From Xylocopa sonorina (taxonomy: Eukaryota > Arthropoda > Insecta > Hymenoptera > Apidae): 64,000 bases of DNA. A program made the translations under genes and the position numbers. A model generated the notes under the pieces. That model was not told the origin of the DNA and ran no database searches. It saw only the letters and a list, made by a program, of their open reading frames with translations. Every line of letters starts with the position of its first letter. The first letter of the stretch is position 1. Below are positions 48,448 to 60,770 of the stretch, in pieces. Where the stretch lies: assembly GCF_050948175.1 (NCBI RefSeq), contig NC_135204.1, forward strand, positions 2,285,473 through 2,349,472, given 5' to 3'.

Positions 48448-51400
48448 CGGGCAAAATTTTTCATTTGAGAACATCTATATACGCAACATTTATTTAATGA
48501 TATATTAATATTTTGAAATATGGAGTTTTAAAACTGTAAAAAATATTCGATATCAAAGTACGAGGTGATTTCGCACCCTTGGTAGGGGTATATTTAATAA
48601 GGATGGTGTATTCTCACCTCGAGTCAAAGGTACAGAAACCTCCCCCGTTACGCGACGACTCAATTAGGCCAGACCCGCCGGCCGTTCGAAATTAATTACG
48701 CGCATGAATCGAATTAATTGCCCTCTAATTTCCGGAAAACGTCGCGGGCACGACCAGCCGGCGCGACCTATCTAGCCGCGAGATCTCGAAGGATGATCTC
48801 GCCGCGGGGACACCAGCGGCGCGTGGAAACCGGGCGTTCGAAGCCCGTTTAATTAAAAGTCGTGAAAACACCACGGCGGGATAATTGGTCGAGGTGAAAC
48901 CGGCGCGCTCGTGAGGACACTTCGGGCATGGATTCGCCGCGCGCACGGTGGGAACACCGATAGGTGCTACGGCGAATAAAATCCTCGGAGAGGAGACTCG
49001 ATGACCCGTGGACATCCTGTCCTTTGTAGGCTCTTTCGTGGAAACGATAAACCGTCGAGGGGGCAGCATAACAGAGAGGGGGCTAGTTCGCACAAGGACA
49101 GGAAATGCCGGCTGCGATTCTACCTATAAGGCGTTATGACACGTAGAAGAGATCCCCGCGCGCTTATTTGCATGCACTTTCCACCGACAATGGTATCAGC
49201 CTTCGTGGATGCGTTCTCCACTTGCATTCTCCGCGAGTGGTATCAAGGGGGACGCGGGAGATCGGTCCCCAGGCTCTTTTGTTTGCTAATAAATCACAAT
49301 GTTGCGGACGCGTCGCTGGTGCGTTGCACCGAGGTTGAAGCTTTGTTCTCGGTTTCAGTTTTCAAGATGGAGTGCTTCTTGCGGGACAACAGTCTCTATT
49401 TGGCATTGTTTACCGTCGTTGCGGTTAATTCAGGATTGAAACGGAGAACTTCTGTTATCCCCTTGAAAATTATTGAAACGATTGAGTCTTTCAGGATAGG
49501 AAACTCGATATCCTCTGGATGGGGGTAGAGTTTTAAGTGGGGACTTTCTCTTACTGCTTGAGGACCTGCTCTAGGTACTAGAAGTATCAGGGTAGAAGTG
49601 TCCGCGGGGTCGAGGGCAGAAGCTCTTGGTTTTTTGCTTAGTTTAGCGTTTTGTTAGAGAAATATATTACACGTTTACCACCGTGTCATTTTTTCCTTTT
49701 TCCAAAATGTCATGTGGAAAATGTTAAGAAAAATGAACTTGTGCAATATTCTGACTCGGTTGACGATACTAGAAAACGGAAAGGCAATATAAAGGTTGTA
49801 ACAAAGCTACCGATCAGATTTTCTCTGTACAGCTCCAACAGCGAAGGATAAAAAAAAAATGTTCGATCGGGAAAAACAGAGTCGCGTTCGTTAAGTAACG
49901 AATCGATGCAGAGGTTGACGTAGGATCTCGGCGGGAGCGCGGCATCGCCAGAACGTCGCGTAACAATGAGGGTGCGCACAATGGCTAGATAAAGGCCGAT
50001 GCGACCAGTCGCGAAGCAAACGCAACCACGGATGAATGCGAGTCGAGGAAGACGCGTTCACCCGCATCGCTTTATCTGATTGAGAGAAGCCGCCTCCCGC
50101 GATTTTTGCCCCGCGACGAGATCGAGCGCAGGGTGCTCGAGGATGTTTGTGAGTCGAAGCGCTGCGAGCTTTAAAATTGTTCACCAATCGAACGCTCCTA
50201 CTCGGAAAGCATGCTCCTAAAAGAGATCAAGAAATTTACAAAGTCCGCCATCGCTAAACGAAACGGCGGTCGAAATGAAAAATCACCAACAAAGTTACAG
50301 CGTCATTCATCAATGAGCACTGGGGGGACAATGTTCATCGTTCAATCTTGTATCAATCATTCGTCAGGTACTTAGACGCGTTCAATTAATTTCAATTGAT
50401 CGTATCCGCGGCCCTCGGGGCGCATAAATCTCCGGCAAATAAAACAGACGCGAGGGTATCCCTTTGATAGCCAAGCTGCACGCGTTCGTCTTTGGCGCGG
50501 TTCTTTAGTCGCGATCAGTACCGCGTCATGCGCCCATTAATCTTCCGCGATCAACTCGACGACAGGAGATCCTGTACCGTGTACCGCGTGTGGAAAAATT
50601 CACTTGGCCGCGTCTCGAAGTCTCCATGAGTCGCGTTTCACCAATTTGCTTCTTTCATTTTCTTTCGAAAAGGTTCAGCGAACAAATACACAAACATGAC
50701 AGTGAAATTAAATTGTAATGAGAAAATAAAAACTAAGAAATATTGTAATGAGAAGTCACCGTGGTAAAGAAAGAAATTTTTGTTAATTTTGCAGAAAATT
50801 CATTATCGATGATATTCCTAAACTTCTCCAACGTTTCACTCTGTTCCAGGAATAGCAGCACGTTTTCGAAAAGGACGAGTGTTAAAAGAGATACCGAGTG
50901 GAATCCACGGTCTATCATCGTGGACACGGACGTCCAAGCGTGAAATAGGCCGTTCACGCTAACGATCCCTCTAATAGTCCGCGAAATCGCCGCATTTCCT
51001 ATCATTACACGATGAACGAGCGGCATAGCACGCGTTCGCCGTCACCTGGGGGTTCATTATCTTCGGATCGAACCGTGGGCAAAGGTTCCGTCCGCGTTAT
51101 CAGCTTTGCATCGTCTAGGGATTTTCCCATCGCCGTAAACGTGTCGCGTCTAAGTTTCTAACGAATATCTTCTATGAATATCGAGGAGCATAGAAATACC
51201 TGTTCGATTTCACGAATTTTGTTATGGTTCGCTAGAAAAGACGAAGATTAGAAATCTTTGAGTTGTCGTCTCTGTTTTTTTAGACACTTAATTTTCGAGG
51301 CTAATGATAGCTCGGAAAGTTTCACTTTTGAGAAATAAAAATTTCAAATGAGAAACGAACAACTCGTCGGACTTTTTTTTGTATAAATCTAGAAAGTGCA

Positions 51401-53011
51401 CACGTGACTTGATTCAATTCCTTCATGGTTAAGAATTAATTATTTTACAATTATCGTCGTTAAAATTGTTACTCCAAAGCTCGAGCAACCCTCAACTATA
51501 AATTGCATCGAAGTTTCATTTTTGTCCTTAGAATTATTAGTGGGAACAATAGAAACGAGTGAAAATCGATGAGAAAGCTGCGTAAATGCAGCGTGAGTGC
51601 ATCAATCAATTTAACAAACAAGCAGTTGTAATAAACACTTAAACCTGTTTTTGTCCAAGAAATAGGGAATGCATAGAGGAAATCGCATAAAATAAAAACA
51701 TCTTGGAACTTGGATCACATAAAAAAGTCTCACATAAAAAATATATGTAAAGCAGAATCTCATGATGTAACTGAAAATTAATTTTCCGAATAAGGAAAAA
51801 TTGAATTCACACACCGGAACATTTTTAAAGGTTTCATTTGCTCAAATACATTCCAAAATGTACACTTAAAACTATTCATCATAGTCGAATGCACGGATTT
51901 TTTTGTGGTCATCTGTTGGATTCTTTTTAATTTGTATTTTATTTTGACAGCCACGTTTTCTCTTTAAGCGTTTGATGAATTTGAAAGGACCACGTAGAAA
52001 CAGCAACAACAAGAAGCGAATTTAAACTGAACACTCTTTTTAAATCTGATTGTACAATACCATGGGGAGATTAATTTCTGACAGCGTAAACGACGGAATG
52101 ATTTACCTTACACGAGAACCATAAATCGAGAGACGAGTGAATTTTCGAAAAGCGTCGAAACAGCAATGGCCTGGCGTCATTACTCGCCATTATTTGGCCA
52201 GAAAGTAATCGCAGCGTGAAAGTTAATTTCTTCCCCGGGCGCCGTTACAGAAACCGGGTGCGTTCGGTATGATTCGCTCGGCAGAAAATCGGAAGGCCGT
52301 GCGTGACGGGCAGCGGGAGGCGGTCCGCTTCGAAAGCGTCGCGTTCCGTCTTGAATCTCGAGCAACGCCGCGTAATAGTCAGCCTAAGAAGCCTCTAATG
52401 TCGGCTAGGAAGCCGATACTTAGTGGAAAGTGCCGGTAAACGCGGAACGTGACGTGATTCCGATCCATTCCACGTAATTGGGTGTAAAAGTCGCGGGCGA
52501 ATCAGGAAACCAGCTGCCTCTTCGATATCCGACTGATCGGTGTCCTGTGCACCTCGATATTTCGAAGGAACCAGGAGGTATTCCTGGTCATCGAGTTTCA
52601 GATTCGAGAGCTAACGTTCGATTAAATTTTACTTTCTTTCATCCATATCTTGATTGTTTAACGAATGTTGAAGGAACTAATTAAGATCTTAGAAATCTAA
52701 ATGGGTTAATGTTACGTTTTACACTTCTCTATCGACAATTTTCCTCTTAAAATCGCAACACTGTGATCTAATCTACCGATCGTATGAAGTCTGCAATTTA
52801 TAAATGAGTCTATCTACAAAAATTGACTTTTCTAGACTTTCTAGATAAAAGAATCTAACGAATTGTTCAATTTTTATTTAATACTTTTGTTCCTAAAAGT
52901 GAAACTTTCAAAGCTACCATTAGCCTCGCAAATCCGTTCAAATCGACCAATCAGCGGAACTAAAAGAAAGATCGAGAGACCAAATGGGATTCTAAAGCCT
53001 CGAGCCACGAT
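48448..53011. other. Intronic stretch without a gene
   Basis: GC-rich blocks at 48.6-49.3, 49.9-50.6 and 52.1-52.6 kb alternate with AT-rich DNA. No paired transposon ends were recognised. Confidence 0.45.
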
Positions 53012-53315
53012 TTAACCCTTTAACTGCGAACTAGGTATTTTTTATTTATTTTCAACAACTGTATTGCAATTTACATTAAACCATTTGCTTTTCGCGTACT
53101 GTCACGACTGTAAAAGACTTAACAAAAATGTTCCAAATTCAAAAAAAAAAGAAAATACTTCTAAAAAAGAATATCTACGAAAATAGCCCAACTAAAACGA
53201 AAATAAATTTCCAAAAATCTTCAAAAATGGGCCAACTAAAAGGAAAAAATTGTTCAGAGCATCGCAGACGCACCGCGGCGTTCAACACACTTTCCCACAC
53301 GGAAGAATCCGTGAG
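53012..53315. mobile_element. Probable TTAA-type MITE, family CCCTTTAACTGCGAA
   Basis: The left end TTAACCCTTTAACTGCGAAC is clear. The right end is only weakly seen ('aattgttcagagcatcgcag', compare 'aattcgtttctgaacgctcc' near 31067). Confidence 0.42.
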
Positions 53316-54839
53316 TGGCGCTCGCTAAGAGGGAGGAACCGGTGTTACGGCAATTAATTCGAGCCCGATCCGTCCGCCTCTGATCCTTCTTCGTCTCCAC
53401 CCGTTCTTTTTTCCCTTTTCCCTCTACTTTTTTTCTTTACTCCATGAGAGGTACACGCGTGCTATTTCCGTGATCCAAATACGGCGGTCGAAGCGCAGGA
53501 CGAGCGACGAGGACAGCATCGAAGACGAAGGTGGTTGTTGCGATCGAAGTGGAACGCGTAATAACGGAATGCACCGGGCTGATCCGCTTCGAGCTGTCTC
53601 GAGCCCCTCGTCCCGTGGATTTCCTGCCGTTCGACGCCGCGTTCTGTTAAGGATTCGCTGTGTGGGTGTTTTTCAAACGCGATCGTTCTTCAGATTGCGA
53701 TCTTACTTTTCAGTGTTTTGCAGCATTTTATTCCATCCTTGCGTTAAACGGTTAGAAATTGGCCGCCTATTTGAATGTTACCACAGTCGTAAGATGATCG
53801 AACTCGCTTCGCGTAGAAAGTAACAAACGGTGATTTAGATTTCGAGGTGGAGATAAAAATTAATAACTCGCAGACGACGGATCGATCCCTGGTTTTCGTT
53901 TCCGCGAACAAGCACGTGAAAGCGGCCCACGCCTCCTCCCGAACAATTAAACAATTGTCAGTGTCGACCCACTTCCCCACTGGGCCAGGAATCCACGCGC
54001 TTCCTCGCGCCTGTCGAACAACGCGCGCCACTGTTCGTCACGCGGAATAAAAAGGCGCCATACGATCGATTCGATCAGCATCGAACGTCGTCTTATATGG
54101 CGAGACGATCCGCCGTAAAAGTAACATCGTTGTCCAGGATCGCGACGGCCTCCCCTAGTCGTTCTCTTTCGATACACCGACCTCGAGGAGGTCGAGAACG
54201 CCGGCTAAAGGATCCTGCCTGCAGCCGCACGGTTCTCGATGACTTATCAAGATCCATCGTTTAATGATCCACTTTGTACGCGCGACGAGTAAAAGTGATC
54301 GGTCCGAGCGATCGTTGTATTTCAGCGAAAAATGAGACGATGACAATGCGGATGGTAGGATTAATAATTTGTGCGTAACCAAATGATTTGTCGAAAACGG
54401 AACTCGTATTCTACTTAATACTGTACAGATAAGTGGAAACTTCGCTTCTTTTGTATTTTGTAGAATATAAATAATAAATACATATTGAGCGATTATTTTA
54501 GAATCAAAATAGAGAAACTACTAATTTTTATGGAAACACAGTTTCTCTATCAGCAAATGTCAACGCACACCACAGGTGAATGCTTCCATAGTTTAAGAAA
54601 CCTGCTGTAGCGTAGCGGGTAAACGGAAACAAACACTTTGCAATTGCACACTGCATTTGCAAACTACACTTGCAAAGATAAACGAAAACAAGCCGTTCTA
54701 CACATCATACGCTCATACAGTCAAAGCACATAAGTTAGAATGCGCGCAATTCCGTGCTTTGTTTATGCTTGCGTTACAACATGAATTCAACACCCGCCAC
54801 TACAGTTTCCCTCGAGTTCCCATATCCGCCTCCGTTTCC

Positions 54840-55015
54840 ATATAATAAAATTACTGAAACGTTCCTAATATCCTCGCGTCTGAAGCGCGACTCCGCCATT
54901 TTGGTAGCGTTATGAGTCCACTGATAGGCTCAGAACAAAACGTTCTTCCTTCTTTTTTCCTTCTCTCCTTCTTATACATTCACAGCTCTACACGAAGCAA
55001 CACACTTCAATTGTG
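54840..55015 (+). repeat. Decayed relative of the hammerhead-bearing repeat
   Basis: 'ggtagcgttatgagtccact' at 54903-54922 and 'aaaacgttcttcc' at 54937-54949 align with 62421-62466, followed by the same pyrimidine tract and 'cgaagcaaca'. The catalytic words are damaged here (TATGAG, ACAAAAC). Confidence 0.5.
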
Positions 55016-55045
55016 CTCGGTAACAGCGACAATGGGAAGCAAATT

Positions 55046-55243
55046 TTAACCTTTTGCACTCGATTTTCAGAGCAAAACCATTTAAAATTTGTCTTCAAAC
55101 TCAAGGACTCCTCAACGGAGTCAATACAAATAATTTTTAATTCAAAAGCAAATGGTAACAACTTCATTTATTCTGTTAGCAAATTACAAATGTTATGTAA
55201 ATAATGATGCTATTACTTCTTCTTTCGACTGCAAAGGATGAAA
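55046..55243. mobile_element. TTAA-type MITE, family CCCTTTGCACTCGA
   Basis: It begins TTAACCTTTTGCACTCGATT and ends TTCGACTGCAAAGGATG. It shares 'ccatttaaaatttgtcttca' with the copy at 33454. Confidence 0.63.
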
Positions 55244-56071
55244 TAAATTATGATACACAAGTTTAGCACCTTTCGTTGTGAAAAATGGAGTGTCTTTGGT
55301 ATCGCGAGATTTCGCGTTGCACGAGCCACGTTTCGTAACTAGACTGATGATTTCGGTCGTTAATGTCAGCGACCTCCTTAACGACGCTAAGCAACTGACC
55401 GCTCCGAAGAAAGTTATAAGAAAGTGATGGGAAACTTTAGACGGCATGGCTCGCGTGGGTAACTCATGATGTCATTAGAGGGTCAGGGACTTTCTCGAAA
55501 TGTTTGATATCAACTTGCTCGAATCGCGACCGTGCGAATCTTCCGGCAATCAAGCCACAGGTTCGTCCACTGCTGATTTTCACTCGATCGATCGTAAATC
55601 AATTTTATATCAAATTAATAATCGCTTCGTTAATTCCTGAAATTCCAATTGGACGGACTTAAGAGACGGGGCAACGACACCGTGAAGCTTTTCTAAATTC
55701 GAGACGCTCGCGTTTCGAACCATCGACGCGATTACGTCACAAACAGTCACGTGTTTCCGCTCGAAATGGAGCCGTCACGTGGGGATCGTGTCGAGCCGCG
55801 TGTTCCTCGACATGCGTGTTACGTGTACGACAAACTGATTACACGTTTAATTAGCATAATACAATGAGCCATCGCAAACGACACGGTCCTGCCCGGCCAT
55901 TAACTGCAATGGCGTGGCTTACAAGCGATTGTTGTTAACAATGGACGAGGGGCGTGTACAATTAGCAATTCATTTTGCAATATTTAGAATGTTGCTTTCG
56001 CTGATTATTCATTTTTCAGTATACATCAAAACACACGTTTAAATGAAGAAGAATACTAAAAAAGATACTAT

Positions 56072-56290
56072 TTAAACCCTTTAACTGCTAATACTTTTAG
56101 CACAGAATCAGTATGTACATTCTAATTTTCTATTACTGAAGTGATATTTTGTTTTAAAAGATTTTGTTTATTTTTATTTCACAGCTGCTATTTGATATTA
56201 GCAAAAATTGATATGTTTATATAACACACCCGCATCTGGCTTTAATTTTAGTATGTGGTTTACAAATTACACAGGTATTTAAAGGGTTGA
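56072..56290. mobile_element. TTAA-type MITE, family CCCTTTAACTGC
   Basis: TTAAACCCTTTAACTGCTAA at the left and AGGTATTTAAAGGGTTGA at the right. The unit is AT-rich and about 219 bp. Confidence 0.58.
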
Positions 56291-56876
56291 ACGATCCATC
56301 TTCCGTTGATCGTCCATGATCCGAATGTCGATCTTTCTCTAATTCGACAATGACCATGAATAAACGCTATCCGCAGAGTTTAGCTCGAAATTACGAAACC
56401 CGATCCTCTTCCCGCGATCCGCTGCTATAATCGAACGATTCCCACAGCACCGGCCGGGCTCGATGGCCGTTCAGCGTCGCGGCGATGTTCCATTATTGAT
56501 TATGCTCGGTTATGTGCAAACACTCCACCGCGTACGAGGACGATAACGCCGCGAGTCGAATGGAGACCTGACTAATCGCGCTCACGATTTCCATACGCCT
56601 AATACGGGGTGTACAGCGTCGCTTTGTCAGCCGCCGCCGTGCTCGTACTCCGCGGAGGAAACTTCGGTTCTTCAAAACTTCGGATCGTTTATTCGAGCAA
56701 ACGATATTAGCGTTTACGTGTTGGCAAGTTGTGAACGTCGTGGCCAACGCGTATCGTCGGTTTGCTTATCAGAGCGAACAAAACGGCGACCATTTTGCGT
56801 TTACTGGGAGCGTTCGCTCAAATATTTGTCGGATGCATATACTGCGCATAAACGTAGGTAAACCAGGTTACTCGAT

Positions 56877-57758
56877 AAAACTACCTCAACTACCGCGGAA
56901 AAAATGAAACTACTTCTATCAAAACTGGTCAACATGACTGGTCTTTAAAAAACACGTAATAATAGAATATTTTTCTATTTAATTATTTGTGTTACTATCT
57001 TACAAAAAGAATTTAAAGTTGTGGAATTATAATTACTCTATAATAAATATAACATAATTATAATAATAATACCAACAAGTAAAAAGAATAAGAAAAACAT
57101 TAAAATAAACTTCCATAAAAACATAAGAAGTATAACGTAATAATAGGTACAATAGAAATAGAAATATAAAGTAATTTACTATTATTATTATTATTATTAT
57201 TATTATTATGGATATAATATTCAGTTTTTGCAACAATTCAAAGACTTTCAATCGTCTTGTCATTTTTAGAGCTTGTAAGATATCGTTATATAGAAAGCAA
57301 TTAGGTCCTATTCTAACGACTACAATATACAACAATGTTTCCCAAACCGTGTTTCCTTGTACACAGAATAACCACGTGAAACGCCATCGATGACATTACG
57401 TTACCCACGTCCAAGTTCATATGTTTTTATTGTTGCATCACCAGATGAAACGGCGTGGGATGAAATTTTCTAAACAAAGCGCCAATAAATTAATCTATCA
57501 AAAATTTCGCCTTTAGGAAACACATTATAAGATATTTTTCCGCCTTAAGAAGTATCAGTTAAAATTACTGATATTGATATAAGTGATCATATACGAAATT
57601 ATTTTGATTCTGCATAAACAAAAAAATAAAATAAAATTGATTATACTACACCTTTAGTTATTCCTGCAAAACTCACTGCATAATTGTGAAAAAAAGATGT
57701 AATATGAAATGGGAATTTTAGAATGAAATTGTAAAACCTATGATAGTTCCAGTGTTAA
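56877..57758. mobile_element. piggyBac-like TTAA element, copy 2
   Basis: The right end TAGTTCCAGTGTTAA is clear. The left end is decayed (ACTACCTCAACTACCGCGG). It is collinear with 22015-23093 but without the nested insertion. It contains a (TTA)n microsatellite at 57179-57209. Confidence 0.68.
57179..57209 (+). repeat. (TTA)n microsatellite inside a piggyBac-like element
   Basis: About ten TTA units; the other copy of the element has a shorter, more varied tract here. Confidence 0.8.
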
Positions 57759-58338
57759 TCATTTGAATGTCACCACGAATCTTTGTTGTTTTCCAATTGA
57801 AAATTGCCAAGCAATTTGCAACTGCGATAGTGTTTGTCTGATTTCGCGTTCAAAACTGTCTAGCGCAATGGCGCTGTTTTCTGTTTCTATGCGATAAGTC
57901 TTGTTTTGTTCAGTTTAGTTATTTTGATATCCTTTTGAGCACAAATAGTAAATTCAGTGTGTTCAAATCATAGAAAAATATTATTGAAATATTTTATATA
58001 TTACTCCAATTTTGTATTAATTTATCTAAGACTAAACCACTTTTGGACACAGAAGAGAAGAAACGCGCCGCTTAACGCTCAAACTGTTAAAAAATGGTTG
58101 AATTGAAAGTATAAAGGTGTTCTCGTGGATTTAGCTTGATTGATGAAGAGGAAGCAACAGGAGTCGACCAGCCGTGCAATTTTTTCAGGTGAAAGTTGGA
58201 TCAAGATATTATAGAAGGGATCAAGAGAGCCAAAGCAGTGAGTCTCCATGTGTTCGAGTAGCAAAAAAATCTGGACGTTGTCGAGCGTAGCCAAAAATAG
58301 TTCGCGAAAGGAAGATGATCGTCTTATCTGTGACTTAC

Positions 58339-58477
58339 CTCGTGGGCCTGGTCCTCGATACTCCTGAGAACCGCGAGATTCCGTATAGTGGCACGCCGCG
58401 ACTCGAACGACGATTCCAGCCTGGTGGCTGCGTTCTCGACCTCCTCCACCAATCTCCGTGCCCGTTTCATCGACAAT
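58339..58477 (-). CDS. Internal exon B of the same spectrin-repeat gene
   Basis: On the minus strand the exon sits between CTTTCCAG and GAG|GTAAGT, both close to the splice consensus. It has 139 bp: one base completing the Arg codon (AG+A) from exon A, then 46 whole codons, ending in phase 0. The protein starts LSMKRARRLVEEVENAATRL and ends VLRSIEDQAHE, a charged helix followed by the last helix of one repeat. In Trio/MCF2-type repeats this segment leads into a conserved 'vLsWi...gE..L' helix, which is exactly how exon C begins. A longer reading frame covers the same bases (frame of IVDETGTE...), but it breaks the phase with both neighbours and is not used. The intron to exon A is 784 bp. Confidence 0.75.
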
Positions 58478-59261
58478 CTGGAAAGATAAAAGGGAGGCGT
58501 CGTGATCGCGACGCACCGTTAGGAATTCTCCTTAGCCGGGGCTTATCGCTAACGAAACATCGAACGCTAACTCGCGGCCGAGTGGGCGCTAACACGACGC
58601 GGACATTATCGTCTCTCTTCAGAAGACGAGACCCCCATCGCGGTTCCGTGGCCGCGTGAAACTCGTCGGGAATTATGCCCGCCATCCGTACAGCGACAGG
58701 CTCTTCCACGGCAACCTCGTACGCATCGTCGTGTGCGCGTCCAAGGGCTCGTTTCCATTTACGAATAATGACGCGTGGCTACAATAAAATCGCCAGAGAC
58801 TAGAAGACTCTCTATCTTGGTTATAAAATTATTAAACGTGATTACTTTGATTCATTTTTGTTTGGATCTTAGGAAGGTGTCGCAATGTTTCAAGATGTTA
58901 GAACAAAATTTTCCAAAGGAGTAAAAATCAGCCACCGATTTGAAAGTGGATACTAAGTTTGCCTTCCAACATGGCAGAGTTGTTCGACAAATTTGGAAGA
59001 ATTAAATCGGTCGGTTGCAAGTGGAAAGAGCGCCAAAAGACATTCACTGTCCCATGGAGGATCTAAGATCTGTTGAACGATTAACCCGTGATGAGAACTC
59101 TAAAGCGGTGACAACTCAAATAAATTTCAGTTGATAGTATAATTTATAGTGAACTGTAAAAAGAATTGTAATACGAATGAAAAAAGCTTCGAGTGCAAAG
59201 GGGTAAAACAAAGCAAACGAGAGAGAAACAATAGTCTCGCGGACACTCGCTGCGCTCTAAC
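58478..59261 (-). other. Intron between exons A and B (784 bp)
   Basis: The intron is bounded by minus-strand GTTAGA and CTTTCCAG. It holds a short TTAA-type inverted-repeat element close to the exon A donor and otherwise no recognisable feature. Confidence 0.7.
59091..59206. mobile_element. Small TTAA-type MITE beside exon A
   Basis: TTAACCCGTGATGAGAACTC at the left and GCTTCGAGTGCAAAGGGGTAA at the right. It lies within the short intron, about 55 bp from the exon A donor. Confidence 0.5.
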
Positions 59262-59479
59262 CTAACGTGCTCCAGGTGCAGAAGTGGCGCCGCGCGTTCT
59301 TCTAGAGAGGAAATCGCCTCCTCAGCGTCTCTGGACGATCTTCTCAGTGCAGGATCCGTCAGCAACCGACCGAGGGGCGTCAACGTCCCGGAAAGGCTGC
59401 TGCATTCCTTCAGCGCGGACATCTCCAAGGCCAGTCTGCGTCCCGCCGCCTGTCTTTCCGCCATTAGTGCGTCGTATTC
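59262..59479 (-). CDS. Internal exon A of a spectrin-repeat RhoGEF-like gene
   Basis: Read on the minus strand, a pyrimidine-rich tract ending in TTCCACAG (acceptor) precedes the exon and AG|GTTAGA (donor) follows it. The 218-bp exon starts in phase 0 and ends with two bases of a codon. It encodes 72 residues, starting EYDALMAERQ and ending LLHLEHV, rich in Ala, Glu, Arg and Leu with a heptad-like pattern (AEEAISSLEERAAPLLHLEH), as expected for amphipathic helices of a spectrin-like repeat. A different donor four bases earlier in the transcript (CAC|GTTAGG) would break the frame with the next exon, so AG|GTTAGA is preferred. The joined protein resembles the spectrin region of Trio/kalirin, MCF2 or puratrophin-type Rho guanine nucleotide exchange factors. 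The subfamily is uncertain; SESTD1-like Sec14/spectrin proteins are an alternative. The catalytic DH/PH part is not in the window. Confidence 0.72.
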
Positions 59480-59734
59480 CTGTGGAACAATAATACATTT
59501 TCTATGAAAACAAAACGTGATCGTTACGTTCGACAATTTGTTCGATAGTTATATCGGGTTCTGCGTGTTTCTTTTTTTTTCTATGAGAATTTCTGTTGCG
59601 CGAGCGATAAGCACGATACAGTAGAGCTGTTCTGCCGGTTCTGTCGTTATCCGACACGTGGTTTCCTTCGATAAACGTGCAACGAGCTGACCACTTCAAG
59701 CCAGGTCATTCCATTCGTCTTAGTCCTCTCTTCA

Positions 59735-60010
59735 CAAGAATATCGCTTTTAGTTTAAAATTACGCTTTTTACATTTTTCTCATTTATGACCCCTTCTTAT
59801 CGTCAAGATTATCTTGCGACCCCAGATTTAATCGAGGACTTCTTAATTGAGACAATAATAAATTTCCTGAATAAAAAATTAATATTTTCCCATAAAAAAA
59901 TTAAAGGTTCAAAAAAATTAATGAATGCAAAATACGGATGTAGTAAGTTTTCGTGACCCCAACATTTCTCGCTTTACGATTTCATAGTTTAAGAAATACT
60001 CATCTAAAGT
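59735..60010. repeat. Possible hAT-like remnant
   Basis: Words typical of worn hAT elements occur: 'atgacccctt', 'gcgacccca', 'cgtgacccca' and the end 'atagtttaagaaatactcat'. The left end is not clear. Confidence 0.3.
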
Positions 60011-60351
60011 ATTAGAAGACAGAGCTTTCGCGCCGGTTTGAACCATTTTGTGTCTCATAAATGATGAGAGCAGAAATATATTAATAATAGAATTGGTTGA
60101 ATCATTTATCGCAGACAATTACTGGATAGATCACGAATTCCAGTCGTATGGAATCACTCGTGTACCAGAATAGTGCGTGCTTCTACGCTGACTAGTGTCT
60201 AACGGGAGGCCGTCGACAAACTATCTTTTGAATCATTCTTCTCGTCAAAGGTTACGTTACGGAGCACGATATTCCAAGTGTTTCCTGTCAATGAATCAGA
60301 GTTACAAGAAGGATACAAAATATTCAATATTGTGGAGTGCTAAACTTTACT

Positions 60352-60654
60352 CTAGATTAAAGTGGCCGGATGTTTTACAATGGAATGTGGGACAGGCGCA
60401 AAAGAAAATATAATGTATTCTAAACCACGAGGAACAAAAGCAGTCACACATAAAATTAAAACACCAATATAACAAATGAACATATAATCACTCGTACTAT
60501 GAACTTTTTTCAATAATTCATCACTTTCTGATATGTTGTTACAAAATTCCTTACAAGTATTGCACTTCACTTGCAATATAGCTTCCAACGTTTCTAAGTC
60601 ATCTAACATCAACCCCAACATCGACTTTGTAAAATTCAAATAATTGATGAACAT
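60352..60654 (-). CDS. Unidentified 100-residue open frame in the inverted-repeat element
   Basis: The frame starts MFINYLNFTKSMLGLMLDDL, has a Cys-rich stretch (KCNTCKEFC) and one likely membrane helix (YMFICYIGVLILCVTAFV). I recognise no family. It lies almost wholly inside the inverted-repeat unit, so it may be a captured or degenerate piece, or chance. An insect chemoreceptor fragment was considered, but no signature motif supports it. Confidence 0.18.
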   Translation of the reverse strand: MFINYLNFTKSMLGLMLDDLETLEAILQVKCNTCKEFCNNISESDELLKKVHSTSDYMFICYIGVLILCVTAFVPRGLEYIIFSFAPVPHSIVKHPATLI

Positions 60655-60767
60655 AACATAACATTTTTATATCCGAAAGACAAAAGACTGTTTCGTATTG
60701 GACACTTTGCGAGACAGTTTTCGATGTGGGGCAAGAAACCTAAATGTGGGACGTGTGGTCACTTTAA
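60359..60767. mobile_element. Unassigned inverted-repeat transposon with 8-bp duplication
   Basis: AAAGTGGCC at the left and GGTCACTTTAA at the right are flanked by TCTAGATT at 60351-60358 and 60768-60775. TGTGGGAC words lie subterminally at both ends. It contains a minus-strand open frame of 100 residues. The 8-bp duplication would fit hAT or P superfamilies. Confidence 0.5.
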
Positions 60768-60770
60768 TCT

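Larger units (their letters stand above)
14603..58338 (-). other. Giant intron between exons B and C (about 43.7 kb)
   Basis: The minus-strand donor GTAAGT at 58333-58338 and the acceptor CAG at 14603-14605 bound this intron. Phase 0 on both sides and the continuous spectrin-repeat register support direct splicing. Within it I find transposon remnants and GC-rich blocks, but no further exon that fits the frame and no convincing nested gene on either strand. Confidence 0.65.

Noticed and set aside
54176..54205. Second possible HDV-like L3 word (reverse strand ACCTCCTCGAGG)
   Set aside because: P1, P4 and J4/2 could not be placed around it, so it is a chance match.
58079..58338. Continuation of an open frame beyond exon B (ELFLATLDNVQIF...)
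   Set aside because: It lies after a near-perfect donor and in a different frame from the exon that fits its neighbours, so it is treated as intron.
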